This document shows, piece after piece, positions 15,672 to 23,460 of a stretch of 38,354 nt of DNA. Position 1 is the stretch's first letter; every line of letters begins with the position of its first letter. The position numbers and the translations under genes were made by a program. The DNA comes from DATJHM01 sp035493895 (lineage in GTDB: Bacteria > Chloroflexota > Ktedonobacteria > Ktedonobacterales > Ktedonobacteraceae): contig DATJHM010000208.1 of assembly GCA_035493895.1 (NCBI GenBank), positions 1 through 38,354 of the forward strand, written 5' to 3'. The notes under the pieces were generated by a model that was given only the letters and a program-made list of their open reading frames with translations, did not search any database and was not told the origin of the DNA.

Positions 15672-16871
15672 CTAGTTGTCCCGATTATAAAGGGGGGAGG
15701 GGAGTTCATCGTGTTTTGCCTCCTTATACTTTCTTCTAAGCTCATCAACTTCTTTATCACTTTGTGTGATCCCGATGTGATAAGCAATTAACTGAGCAGC
15801 TAAGATTCTGGCTGAGTATCCTGCATTGAGCCGTCCATTGATGAGCAGAATGTTATTCCAAATGGAGTGTTCTATGTTCCATGGAATACGATTTAAGCCG
15901 TCAATGGCTTTTTCTACAGCTTCTGGCCCTTCATTTTGAAGCGCAAGCTTTATGATCTGGATAATGACAAGCTGACCTGTTGCTTTAAGGCATATGTACT
16001 TATCTCTAAGCAATGCTTTGTCGGTCGTGGGACGTATCGCCTCTGAGAAAGGTCGGAAATTTTCAATGAGCATTTTCCAGATCTGAGCAAATTCATCATA
16101 ATAGAGGGAGAGATTTTGAGAAAAAAATGTCTGATCGCTAAGGTCAGGGTAGAGTATTTTTGCGGAGTCATATAAAACGCTTAGTGTTGTGAATTTTTGT
16201 AAACGATTGGTTAATGTATTCGTTTTCCAATTGACCAGCTTTTCAGGAAGTATTCCCTCGTTGGTTCCATCTATGCCACAAACCTTACGGGCCAATTGCG
16301 CAAACTTATCATCATGGCTTGCTGTGCGAATGGCCTCCCCTCTGTCCACTGCACGTACCGATTTTTGTAAACGGAGCATTAAATCTTGCAATTGATTTAA
16401 AGATGAGCAAGGTATCAAGGTAATAGGAATTTCTTCGTTTTCAAAAATCTCACGTTTATAGGGCGGCAATTCTCTAAGCACCTTTAGGATTGCATAATAT
16501 CTGTGCAATCCATCCATGGGTATCCAGGGCTCTTGTTCTATTTGAAGTATGCCAATATTTTTTAATTCGCGTATTTCCTCTATATCAGCTCGCTGTAGAG
16601 GAAGCGGCAGCAATTGAAGAGGAGCCTCCTCTGCATGAAGTACTCCAAAGGTAATCGTCCCTATGAAGTGTTCTTTATTCTCGGCAATATGTTCAATGAA
16701 GAATTGTGAAATTTCGTCAACCTCTCGGGGATCAACGCTCTTATACTGCAATTTTTTGAATTCACGTATTTCAGGGGGGGTGGTCCGAAACTCCTTATTT
16801 TTGAGTTCCTTAATTTTTATCGCTCCCTGGAAATAAGGTAAATTTTTATCTCTAAACTGCCTGACTAGCAT
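15672..16871 (-). CDS. DndB-like / DGQHR-domain protein
   Basis: The 399-residue protein carries WIPMDGLHRYYAI at about 116-128, which fits the DGQHR motif of DndB-type proteins with Gln replaced by Leu. It also has a following RLQKSVRAVDRGEAIRTASHDDKFAQLARKV block like the DndB region that precedes the helical half. DndB is the transcriptional regulator of DNA phosphorothioation genes; DGQHR proteins also occur in other defence islands. No dndACDE, dndFGH or nuclease gene is present, so I call the fold family only. AGGAGGTGAT precedes ATG 16871, a very strong site. Codon use is AT-rich (many AAA, TTT, ATT) unlike its GC-richer neighbours, a sign of transfer. Tandem direct repeats lie just upstream (16888-16960). 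Confidence 0.6.
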   Translation of the reverse strand: MLVRQFRDKNLPYFQGAIKIKELKNKEFRTTPPEIREFKKLQYKSVDPREVDEISQFFIEHIAENKEHFIGTITFGVLHAEEAPLQLLPLPLQRADIEEIRELKNIGILQIEQEPWIPMDGLHRYYAILKVLRELPPYKREIFENEEIPITLIPCSSLNQLQDLMLRLQKSVRAVDRGEAIRTASHDDKFAQLARKVCGIDGTNEGILPEKLVNWKTNTLTNRLQKFTTLSVLYDSAKILYPDLSDQTFFSQNLSLYYDEFAQIWKMLIENFRPFSEAIRPTTDKALLRDKYICLKATGQLVIIQIIKLALQNEGPEAVEKAIDGLNRIPWNIEHSIWNNILLINGRLNAGYSARILAAQLIAYHIGITQSDKEVDELRRKYKEAKHDELPSPLYNRDN

Positions 16872-16887
16872 GTTATATCACCTCCTC

Positions 16888-16960
16888 GCTTGTCAAAGCG
16901 TAGACATTTGTCGAATAATAATAATCTTTGCTTGTCGAAGCATAGACGCTTGTCGAATAA
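16888..16960. repeat. Tandem 31-bp direct repeats upstream of the DndB-like gene (candidate operator)
   Basis: Two copies (16888-16918 and 16930-16960) with a 42-base period differ at only a few positions. On the minus strand each reads TTATTCGACAA...TTYGACAAGC, so the sub-motif TTYGACAA occurs four times. They begin 17 bases before the start codon, between promoter and ribosome site or overlapping the promoter. Binding by an autoregulator, possibly the DndB-like protein itself, is an inference. Confidence 0.65.
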
Positions 16961-17068
16961 AGATCTTTTCTATATTATGTCTTGAAAAAGCTGTTTTGTC
17001 AACAAGCAAACTATAATAAAGCCGTTAAATAAGATTTTTCTACTGCGTCGGTCAGTCTACCCTGCCCC

Positions 17069-17097
17069 TCGACTCTCTAGGCGGACGGTGTTATACT
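17069..17097 (+). promoter_or_regulatory. Promoter of the GAF-PAS histidine kinase gene
   Basis: TCGACT (17069-17074), a 17-base spacer and TATACT (17092-17097). The -35 area reads CTCGACTCTCTAGG, nearly the same as in the promoter at 20537-20565. The start codon is about 94 bases downstream. Confidence 0.6.
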
Positions 17098-17190
17098 TTT
17101 TTTAATGCTGCACGCATGCACATATCTGCCGATTACTTTCATTGCGATGTAATACTGGCCTCTCTCCGCCTTTGCTGACGATGCGCCAGG

Positions 17191-19350
17191 ATGGAAAGAT
17201 ATAAGAGGGCTACGATGACCATCAATGGTTCATTTACTCAGGAACGCTATGGGCTCAATCCTGCAAAGATTCATGCGGGCGAATCGCGCGAATTGGTAGA
17301 TATGCTCCAGAAAATTGTGCGCCGTGCCGAAGCGATACCTGATGTGCATCACTGTTCTATTGCTTTACTTGATAGCAGCGGAACCTCGCTGATGACGATA
17401 GCTGCTCTGTTGCATACTGATCAAAAAACGCCCGCTAGTGTGAATGAGGATGTGGTTGGTTGGGTACTTGAACATCGCGAATTGCTGCTGCTGAATGATG
17501 TTGGTGTTGATGCACGCTTTCAAGACCTGATGCCTGGCTCTCTTCTCTGTATTCCTTTGTTTGATGCTGGTCGTTGCATCGGCGTGATTACGGCAAGCAG
17601 TTCTCAGGCGAATATATTCGATACACAAAAAGTGCAAATGCTCTCGACTTTCGCGGCTCAGGCGGAACTGGCAATTCTCAATGCCCGTCAGAAGGAACTG
17701 ATCCAACATCAATTCTATCAACTTGAGATGCAGATGCAGCTTGCTCAAAGTATTACAACTCATCTGAAGCCTGAGGCGCTCTACCGTACTATTTTGTCAG
17801 GTATACCACATCTCCTTGCTTGCGAGCGTGCCACGATTTTGCTCTATCACGCCGAGAGCCAGACGCTCTCGGCGGTCGCGGAATGCTCTCTGGATACTGC
17901 TTCTTTGCCTGACGGTGAGCACGATATTCAGATCTTCGCTGCTGATCCTGATTCGCCACAAATGCAAGATCGTATCAGTATACATGATACGACCTCGCTT
18001 GCTGCCTGGGCTGCGGCCCATCGGCATTCCATGCGCAGTGGCTCAATAGCTCCGCAAATACCCGCACAGGAAGAGCGCAAAACTGCCCCCACATCCTATG
18101 AGTTAGCCATACCTCTTGTCTCGCAAGATATACTCTACGGCGTGTTGTCTCTGAAACGCCAGAAACCTTTTACCAGCGGCGATCTACGCCTGATCCGCAA
18201 TCTGGGTTTTCTGGCTGCCACTTCTCTGGAGCAGGTCTCGTCTTTCCACAAATTGCGTAGCGAGCAGGAACAATTGCGTACGATCTGGGCTGCCAGCTCT
18301 GATGGCCTTGCACTGTTCGGACGCGAGAGCCGCGTGGTCGAGGCGAATGCGTCATTTGAACGCATTTTTGGCTTGCAGACGAGTCAGGGGATTGGTATGC
18401 CGTCTACGAAGTTACTGGCGCGCAGTGAAGAGGGCCATCCAAACGCTGAAGAGTGCCAGAAAGTTCAGCAGGCACTCGAACAGCAGCAGCCCCTTTCCTA
18501 CGTTGAAATTGATGTGCCGCTGCAAGGCGTCTTGCGTACAATTGGTTTGAGCCTTACACCGATCTCGACGGCGTATGATCCTCTCGCTCTGATGATCGTA
18601 CGTGATGTCACGGCGATCCGTGATACTGCACGCATGAAAGCCCGGTTTCTCTCTCTGGTGACGCACGAATTGCGCTCGCCTTTAAATGCGATCAATGGCT
18701 ATCTGGATCTGACTCTCAATGGGATCGCGGGCGAGGTGAACGAGCAGCAGCGCGAGTTTCTGCAACGAGCCCGCGCTGGCAGTGAGCATCTCTATGCTTT
18801 GCTGGAAGATCTCCTGCTGATATCGCGTGTGGATGCTGGCCAACTGGTATTGAATCGTCAGGTGATAAGCTTGCGGGATATCGTTGAGAATGCGGTTGAG
18901 GAGCTTGATCTTACGGCCGTTGATGGGAAGGTGGCGTTGGAGGTGGATCTGCCGCCGGGATTGCCACGTATCTATGCAGACGCTGTACGCATTCAGCAGG
19001 TCCTGCGAAACCTTTTGAGTAATGCCCTGCGCTTTACTCCTGAAGGTGGCCATGTGCTGGTCTCGGTTCTCGTTGCAGATCAACCGACCGCTGATCCCGA
19101 TGAAGATGCTCGTGTTGTGCAACTGCTGGTTCGCGATACCGGACCGGGCATCGCTCCTGAATTTCTGGAGCGTATCTTTGAACGCTTCTATCAGGTGCCT
19201 GGAGCAAGCGGTGGACGTTCAGGTGGACAGGGCCTGGGCCTTGCAGTGGTGAAGACGATTGTGGAATTGCACGGAGGTAGTGTGATTGTCGAAAGTGTGC
19301 CCGCTGAGGGTAGTACTTTTACCTGTATTCTCCCATGCCTCCTCTCATGA
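17191..19350 (+). CDS. Cytosolic GAF-GAF-PAS sensor histidine kinase
   Basis: A 719-residue sensor kinase without membrane helices. A first GAF domain spans about residues 28-165 (VHHCSIALLDSSG, LLCIPLFDAGRCIGVITASS) and a second about 185-340 (LACERATILLYH, AIPLVSQDILYGVLSLKR). A PAS domain (about 350-475) begins IWAASSDGLALFGRESRVVEANASFERIFG. HisKA has the phospho-acceptor H492 in THELRSPLNAINGY; HATPase_c has LRNLLSNALRFTPEGG (N near 607), DTGPGIAP (near 650) and GGQGLGLAVVK (near 680). All kinase boxes are intact. The start may be ATG 17191 or, with AGAGGG just upstream, ATG 17215. No response regulator is adjacent. The signal may be a small ligand or redox state sensed by GAF/PAS; not predictable. 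Its promoter resembles that of the first receptor kinase. Confidence 0.93.
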   Translation: MERYKRATMTINGSFTQERYGLNPAKIHAGESRELVDMLQKIVRRAEAIPDVHHCSIALLDSSGTSLMTIAALLHTDQKTPASVNEDVVGWVLEHRELLLLNDVGVDARFQDLMPGSLLCIPLFDAGRCIGVITASSSQANIFDTQKVQMLSTFAAQAELAILNARQKELIQHQFYQLEMQMQLAQSITTHLKPEALYRTILSGIPHLLACERATILLYHAESQTLSAVAECSLDTASLPDGEHDIQIFAADPDSPQMQDRISIHDTTSLAAWAAAHRHSMRSGSIAPQIPAQEERKTAPTSYELAIPLVSQDILYGVLSLKRQKPFTSGDLRLIRNLGFLAATSLEQVSSFHKLRSEQEQLRTIWAASSDGLALFGRESRVVEANASFERIFGLQTSQGIGMPSTKLLARSEEGHPNAEECQKVQQALEQQQPLSYVEIDVPLQGVLRTIGLSLTPISTAYDPLALMIVRDVTAIRDTARMKARFLSLVTHELRSPLNAINGYLDLTLNGIAGEVNEQQREFLQRARAGSEHLYALLEDLLLISRVDAGQLVLNRQVISLRDIVENAVEELDLTAVDGKVALEVDLPPGLPRIYADAVRIQQVLRNLLSNALRFTPEGGHVLVSVLVADQPTADPDEDARVVQLLVRDTGPGIAPEFLERIFERFYQVPGASGGRSGGQGLGLAVVKTIVELHGGSVIVESVPAEGSTFTCILPCLLS

Positions 19351-19366
19351 TGCTTTTATCGCGTTT

Positions 19367-19388
19367 TACTGCTTGACATGTAGCAGTA
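19367..19388 (+). terminator. Possible weak terminator after the histidine kinase gene
   Basis: A 6-bp stem TACTGC / GCAGTA with a 10-base loop is followed, after about 11 bases, by a T-run. The gap to the T-run makes it doubtful. Confidence 0.3.
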
Positions 19389-19457
19389 CAGCTCAGCTTT
19401 TTCATCCTTTCTGCTATTCGTTGCTGGTGATTCCTTCCTTTTGTCAATTTATTACCC

Positions 19458-19486
19458 TTGACGCCTGCCAGAATGCGTGCTATGCT
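19458..19486 (+). promoter_or_regulatory. Promoter of the two-gene unknown operon
   Basis: TTGACG (19458-19463), 17-base spacer, TATGCT (19481-19486); the GTG start is 87 bases downstream. Confidence 0.6.
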
Positions 19487-19572
19487 CAAGTTATCCCAAT
19501 ATGTATCTTGCTGATGCGTAGGCAGGAAGAAGCTCGGAAATGTAGGCCTTATCAGGAGGAAGGAGACAGACA

Positions 19573-19818
19573 GTGGGAATGCTACGAGTAATGTCTCGTC
19601 GTGGTGACGACCGATTAACATGGGATTCACAGAAAGCTGCTCTCAACGATACCGATACGTTGGCGGCTGTACGCGAAGCGGAGCGCATTTTTTATGAAGA
19701 GCGTGCACGTGGTGCCACAGCCTTTAAAGTTGAGACCGGTAAGCCGATTGAGCGTATTGAGGCATTTGATCGCACTGCTGAACAGATAGTTATGGTTCCT
19801 CGCGTTGTTGGTGGGTGA
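19573..19818 (+). CDS. Small conserved-looking protein, unknown function
   Basis: An 81-residue soluble, charged protein (MLRVMSRRGDDRLTW...FKVETGKPIERIEAFDRTAEQIVMVPRVVGG). It has no membrane segment and no domain I recognise. Start is GTG 19573 with AAGGAG 8 bases upstream, inside the purine-rich stretch AGGAGGAAGGAG; ATG 19579 is a less well placed alternative. A good promoter lies at 19458-19486. The next gene begins 15 bases after its stop, so the two form an operon between a histidine kinase and the receptor-kinase pair. Function is open. Confidence 0.75.
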   Translation: MGMLRVMSRRGDDRLTWDSQKAALNDTDTLAAVREAERIFYEERARGATAFKVETGKPIERIEAFDRTAEQIVMVPRVVGG

Positions 19819-19833
19819 GGAGTAGAAACAGCA

Positions 19834-20286
19834 ATGTTGGAAACGCTGAGTTTATTCCTTGGTATCTGGTTGCTGTTTCTCCTACTCGCCATCTATTACC
19901 TTTCTCAGTCCCCTGACGGTAGCGTTGGGCGCTTTCGTGAGTCGGTAAGCGAGCATCTCTCCGCTGAGAGCCGTGCTAAGGCTTTGATGCGCGAGATGTT
20001 ATCCGAGAATCAGTATCAACAGCTAATCAAATTCGGCTACCTTGAGGTAACAAGCCCTACTATTGACAATCGCATCTATCGCATCCCCGGCTCGGGTGGG
20101 CTGGTCAAGGTGTATGAGCGTGGATGTGCGGTGATGGAACTGTGCTTGCAACCGGCGGAACCCCTGCCTGATGGCGATGTTGTGGTTATGCATAAGTTGA
20201 TGATCGAAGGTAATGAACAGGAGTATTTGCAAAAGGCCAATCATTTTGCGCCTGGCATTATCTCTCTGCGTTGCCAACATCTCTAG
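19834..20286 (+). CDS. Membrane-anchored protein, unknown function
   Basis: A 150-residue protein with one N-terminal hydrophobic helix (LSLFLGIWLLFLLLAIYYLS, about residues 5-24) and a soluble domain of about 120 residues containing NRIYRIPGSGGLVKVYERG and a run ending in NEQEYLQKANHFAPG. The helix has no clear cleavage site, so it is probably a membrane anchor. GAGGAG lies about 11 bases before ATG 19834. It is the second gene of an operon with the 81-residue protein. I recognise no family; the soluble part looks like a compact alpha/beta domain. The stretch after it ends in the hairpin at 20339-20383. Confidence 0.78.
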   Translation: MLETLSLFLGIWLLFLLLAIYYLSQSPDGSVGRFRESVSEHLSAESRAKALMREMLSENQYQQLIKFGYLEVTSPTIDNRIYRIPGSGGLVKVYERGCAVMELCLQPAEPLPDGDVVVMHKLMIEGNEQEYLQKANHFAPGIISLRCQHL

Positions 20287-20338
20287 TGTGCTTTTTGAAT
20301 CCGAGTTTCTTTTGGCTTTACTTCAGACAAATCTACTT

Positions 20339-20383
20339 ATAGGATCGGTCCGCTTGCATTGAAAGTCGTGCCGCCGATCCTAT
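20339..20383 (+). terminator. Probable terminator of the two-gene unknown operon
   Basis: ATAGGATCGG (20339-20348) and CCGATCCTAT (20374-20383) form a perfect 10-bp stem with a 25-base loop, followed by the T-rich TTCTTGTTTCTC. The GGATCGG...CCGATCC arms also resemble the dispersed repeat cores of this window, so it may be a repeat serving as a terminator. Confidence 0.5.
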
Positions 20384-20536
20384 TTCTTGTTTCTCTCACT
20401 CCTCTTTCTCTTCTCTTACACGAAAAATTGCTATAATCTCCTCTTCCATTCCTTTCTCTGCTGCTCAGGGAATGGTAATTTTTAACTTTTCCTATGAGAA
20501 TGCGTCTGTAATCTATAGAATATGTATATGTGGCTC

Positions 20537-20565
20537 TCGACTCTTTAGGGCAAACAAAGTATAAT
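20537..20565 (+). promoter_or_regulatory. Promoter of the first receptor kinase gene
   Basis: TCGACT (20537-20542), 17-base spacer, TATAAT (20560-20565). The surrounding CTCTCGACTCTTTAGG matches the histidine-kinase promoter at 17069-17097, with the same distance to the -10. The start codon is 73 bases downstream. Confidence 0.65.
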
Positions 20566-20638
20566 CAGCGGTGATAGATAGCCAGATCCTATAACACTTT
20601 CCCCAATCGCTTCTCGCTCAGGAGGCAAGTAAAAAATT

Positions 20639-23392
20639 ATGGAATGCCCATATTGCAAAGTAGATAATCGTGATGGTGTTCGCTTTTGTAGCAACTGTGG
20701 TAAACCATTTGCTAGTTCCACAACGTTATCATCTGCTGCTTCTTCTCACTCTCTTGTGACTGGGGCTCGGCTACAAGGGGGACGCTATGTGGTGAAAAAG
20801 GTGCTCGGCCAGGGCGGGATGGGCGCAGCTTTACTGGCTACTGATATTCGCCTTGATGGGAAGTCGGTGGTGATCAAAGAACTGGTTTCCGAGTATGCTG
20901 ATGCCGATAAACAACAGGATGAGGTGCGCAATTTTAAGCGTGAGGTGGCGATGCTCGCCCATCTTTCGCATCCCCTTATTCCCGCTGTGACTGACCATTT
21001 TCAAGAAGATTCTCGCTATTTTATGGTGCAGGAGTATGTCGAGGGTGAGAATCTGGAGGAGCGCCTTTTACGCTCCCAGCAACCTCTGAAAGAACGCGAT
21101 GCGTTGATCTGTGCCGTCGAAATTCTGGATGTTCTGGAGTATCTGTCTCAGCAGACGCCCCCGATTGTGCATCGGGATATCAAGCCTGCCAATATTATTA
21201 TCGGGACACGCGATCGCCGGGCCTATCTGGTCGATTTTGGTATCGCCCGGGCTCAGATGGCGCAAAATACACCGCATAAGCAGACGATGGCTCTCGGGAC
21301 GCCGGGCTATGCTCCCCCTGAACAGTATCAGGGGAATGCCGATCCTCGCTCTGATCTCTATGGATTGGCGGCGACGCTGCATCATGTTCTGACGAATCGC
21401 GATCCACGCAATTATCCGCCGTTCAATTATCCACCTGTGTGTACGTTAAATCCGCAATTGTCTCCCGAAACTGAGCAGGTGCTGGCGCGGGCTCTTATGA
21501 ACGATAGCAATCAACGCTATCAGAGCGCAACGGCGATGCGGCAGGAGATCGAGGCGATTCTGCGCAATCGCTATGGGGTCTCCGGCAATATTAGTACCTA
21601 TATGGTGGGTTCTTCTGGCCCGATATCCCAATTACCCGATATGCCTACACTGTCCTCGTTTGGACAGCCCGTTGCGTACCCAATTGTGCAGAATACGCCG
21701 TCGGCTCTTTCTGCTCCGACGCTTGCCGGGGGGTCTTCGCCGATGTATCCTCCGCCCAACTATCATTCTTCGGGTCTCTATCCTCCTCCGCCTCCACTGG
21801 CTACGCCGCAGACGATGCTGGCCCCGCCGCCGCAGAAAAAAGGTATTGGCATGAAACTTCTGCTCATTCTTGTGGCTGTGGTGGTGATCTTGCTTGCGGC
21901 CGCTTCTTTTGCGACGATCAGAGGCTTGCAAAATTCTCCTGCTGCTCAGACTACTCCCACTCCTTCTGCAAATACGATGCCACCTCTGATCATAAAGGGC
22001 AATGAGACGATCGGTATCAGCAATGGCTCGTTTGCTTTTGATACGACTCGCCCCAGTGGCGCGGCGAAAAAGCAGGCAACAGAGCGTTTCAAGCAGGACC
22101 CAAATGATGTCAGTACTGTCTCATCTCTTCTGGGTCAGGCAATCTCGTTGGATTCTGGGGACGCAGAAGCGTTAATATATCAGGAGGATTTACGCGTCGT
22201 GAATTCGGGTCAGCCATATGTGACCTTTGTGGTTGCAACGATGCTTTCAGGTTCGAATTCAACTCTCTCGGTTGGACGCGATAGCCTCCAGGGAGCATAC
22301 GTGGCACAGAAAGAGTTTAATGACGGCTCAAAATTACATGGCGGTGTCCAGGTGCGTTTGTTGGTGGCAAACTCTGGTAGCCAGCGTGCGTACGCACCGC
22401 TGGTGGCACAGCAGATTGTTCAACTGGCGAAGCGCGATTCTACGCTTATGGGCGTCCTTGGCTGGCCTTTTAGTGGCCATACTCTCGATGTGATACACAT
22501 TTTTAGTGCGGCTCACATCCCCTTGCTTTCTCAGACGGCCTCGGATGATGGGCTCACGAACATTTCGTCTTACTTCTTTCGTGTCGCTCCTCCCAATAAA
22601 ACTCAGGGCGTGGAGGGCGCTCGTTATGCCTTGCAGACGTTGAAGACGAAGTCGGTGGCTCTCTTTGTGGATCCGCAGAATCCCTATAGCCAGAGTCTGG
22701 CAAATGATTTCGCCGCCGCTTACCAAAGTGGTGGAGGGACAGTTCTACGTGAGAATTATACGGTTGATAAGCCTGGTACGATCCCTGATCGCTTGCAAGA
22801 TGCTTTAAGTCATAATTCTGATCTTATCTACTTCGCTGGCTATGCAAGTGATATAAGTACTTTGCTCACTAACCTGCCTTCTACGAGTACGATCCCGGTA
22901 CTGGGTGGTGATGCTCTCTATGAGCTTGGTGGTTACGCTACGAGTTCGCGTGCCGCCCTCAGTCATCTCAGTTTTACGTCCTTTGCCTATCCTGATGAGT
23001 GGGATGTCCTGGGCCATGGTAAGCAAAAGCCGAGTTTCTTTGCCGAGTATTCTGCTAATTTCGATCCCAATGGCATTCACATGAAGTCTGGGAGTAGTCC
23101 TTATGGCTATGATCGGGCTGACGGTGATACTATTCTTTCGTATGATGGGATGGTTGCTCTGCTCAAGGGATATAATAATGCATTGAATACAGGAAAGCAG
23201 AAGGTGACTTCTGACGATCTGCTTCAAGGCCTACGTCAGTTGAGTGGAACAAACGGCTTTCAGGGGGTGAGTGGCTATATTGCCTTTGATAATCAAGGAA
23301 ACCCCGTTGATAAGGCGATTGTGATCCTGTTTGTTGTCCAGGGGGGCCTTTTTCAAATGAAGCCGACGACTCTGGGCCATTTCTTGCAATAG
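20639..23392 (+). CDS. Transmembrane receptor Ser/Thr kinase: zinc ribbon - kinase - TM - type I periplasmic binding domain
   Basis: A 917-residue chain. Residues 3-20 form a zinc ribbon (C3, C6, C17, C20). Residues about 49-310 are a PknB-like Ser/Thr kinase: glycine loop GQGGMG (57-62), ATP lysine K80 in VVIKEL, catalytic HRDIKPAN (178-185), DFG (199-201) and the GTPGYAPPEQY activation segment. A Pro-rich linker (about 320-403) leads to one membrane helix (about 405-427). The outer part (about 527-917) looks like a Leu/Ile/Val-type substrate-binding protein: SLQGAYVAQKEFN, GVLGWPFSG, PLLSQTASDD, YFFRVAP, DLIYFAGYASD, GGDALYE. All kinase residues are intact. The simplest reading is a receptor that binds a small ligand outside and phosphorylates cytosolic targets. 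AGGAGG lies 13 bases before ATG 20639, rather far. It is followed by a paralogue. Confidence 0.93.
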   Translation: MECPYCKVDNRDGVRFCSNCGKPFASSTTLSSAASSHSLVTGARLQGGRYVVKKVLGQGGMGAALLATDIRLDGKSVVIKELVSEYADADKQQDEVRNFKREVAMLAHLSHPLIPAVTDHFQEDSRYFMVQEYVEGENLEERLLRSQQPLKERDALICAVEILDVLEYLSQQTPPIVHRDIKPANIIIGTRDRRAYLVDFGIARAQMAQNTPHKQTMALGTPGYAPPEQYQGNADPRSDLYGLAATLHHVLTNRDPRNYPPFNYPPVCTLNPQLSPETEQVLARALMNDSNQRYQSATAMRQEIEAILRNRYGVSGNISTYMVGSSGPISQLPDMPTLSSFGQPVAYPIVQNTPSALSAPTLAGGSSPMYPPPNYHSSGLYPPPPPLATPQTMLAPPPQKKGIGMKLLLILVAVVVILLAAASFATIRGLQNSPAAQTTPTPSANTMPPLIIKGNETIGISNGSFAFDTTRPSGAAKKQATERFKQDPNDVSTVSSLLGQAISLDSGDAEALIYQEDLRVVNSGQPYVTFVVATMLSGSNSTLSVGRDSLQGAYVAQKEFNDGSKLHGGVQVRLLVANSGSQRAYAPLVAQQIVQLAKRDSTLMGVLGWPFSGHTLDVIHIFSAAHIPLLSQTASDDGLTNISSYFFRVAPPNKTQGVEGARYALQTLKTKSVALFVDPQNPYSQSLANDFAAAYQSGGGTVLRENYTVDKPGTIPDRLQDALSHNSDLIYFAGYASDISTLLTNLPSTSTIPVLGGDALYELGGYATSSRAALSHLSFTSFAYPDEWDVLGHGKQKPSFFAEYSANFDPNGIHMKSGSSPYGYDRADGDTILSYDGMVALLKGYNNALNTGKQKVTSDDLLQGLRQLSGTNGFQGVSGYIAFDNQGNPVDKAIVILFVVQGGLFQMKPTTLGHFLQ

Positions 23393-23460
23393 CACTACGC
23401 GAAGAGTGGCGTTACTGTAAGTGAGTTGAATTTCTGAATGGAAAATTGCAGGCAGCGCAT

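Larger units (their letters stand above)
20287..20638. other. Gap holding a hairpin and the receptor-kinase promoter
   Basis: The 352 bases contain no gene. A hairpin lies at 20339-20383 and a promoter at 20537-20565; the middle (about 20390-20530) is pyrimidine-rich with nothing I can name. Confidence 0.5.

Noticed and set aside
15554..15787. Minus-strand ORF of 77 codons downstream of the DndB-like gene
   Set aside because: It overlaps the 3' end of that gene in another frame, has no ribosome site and resembles no family.
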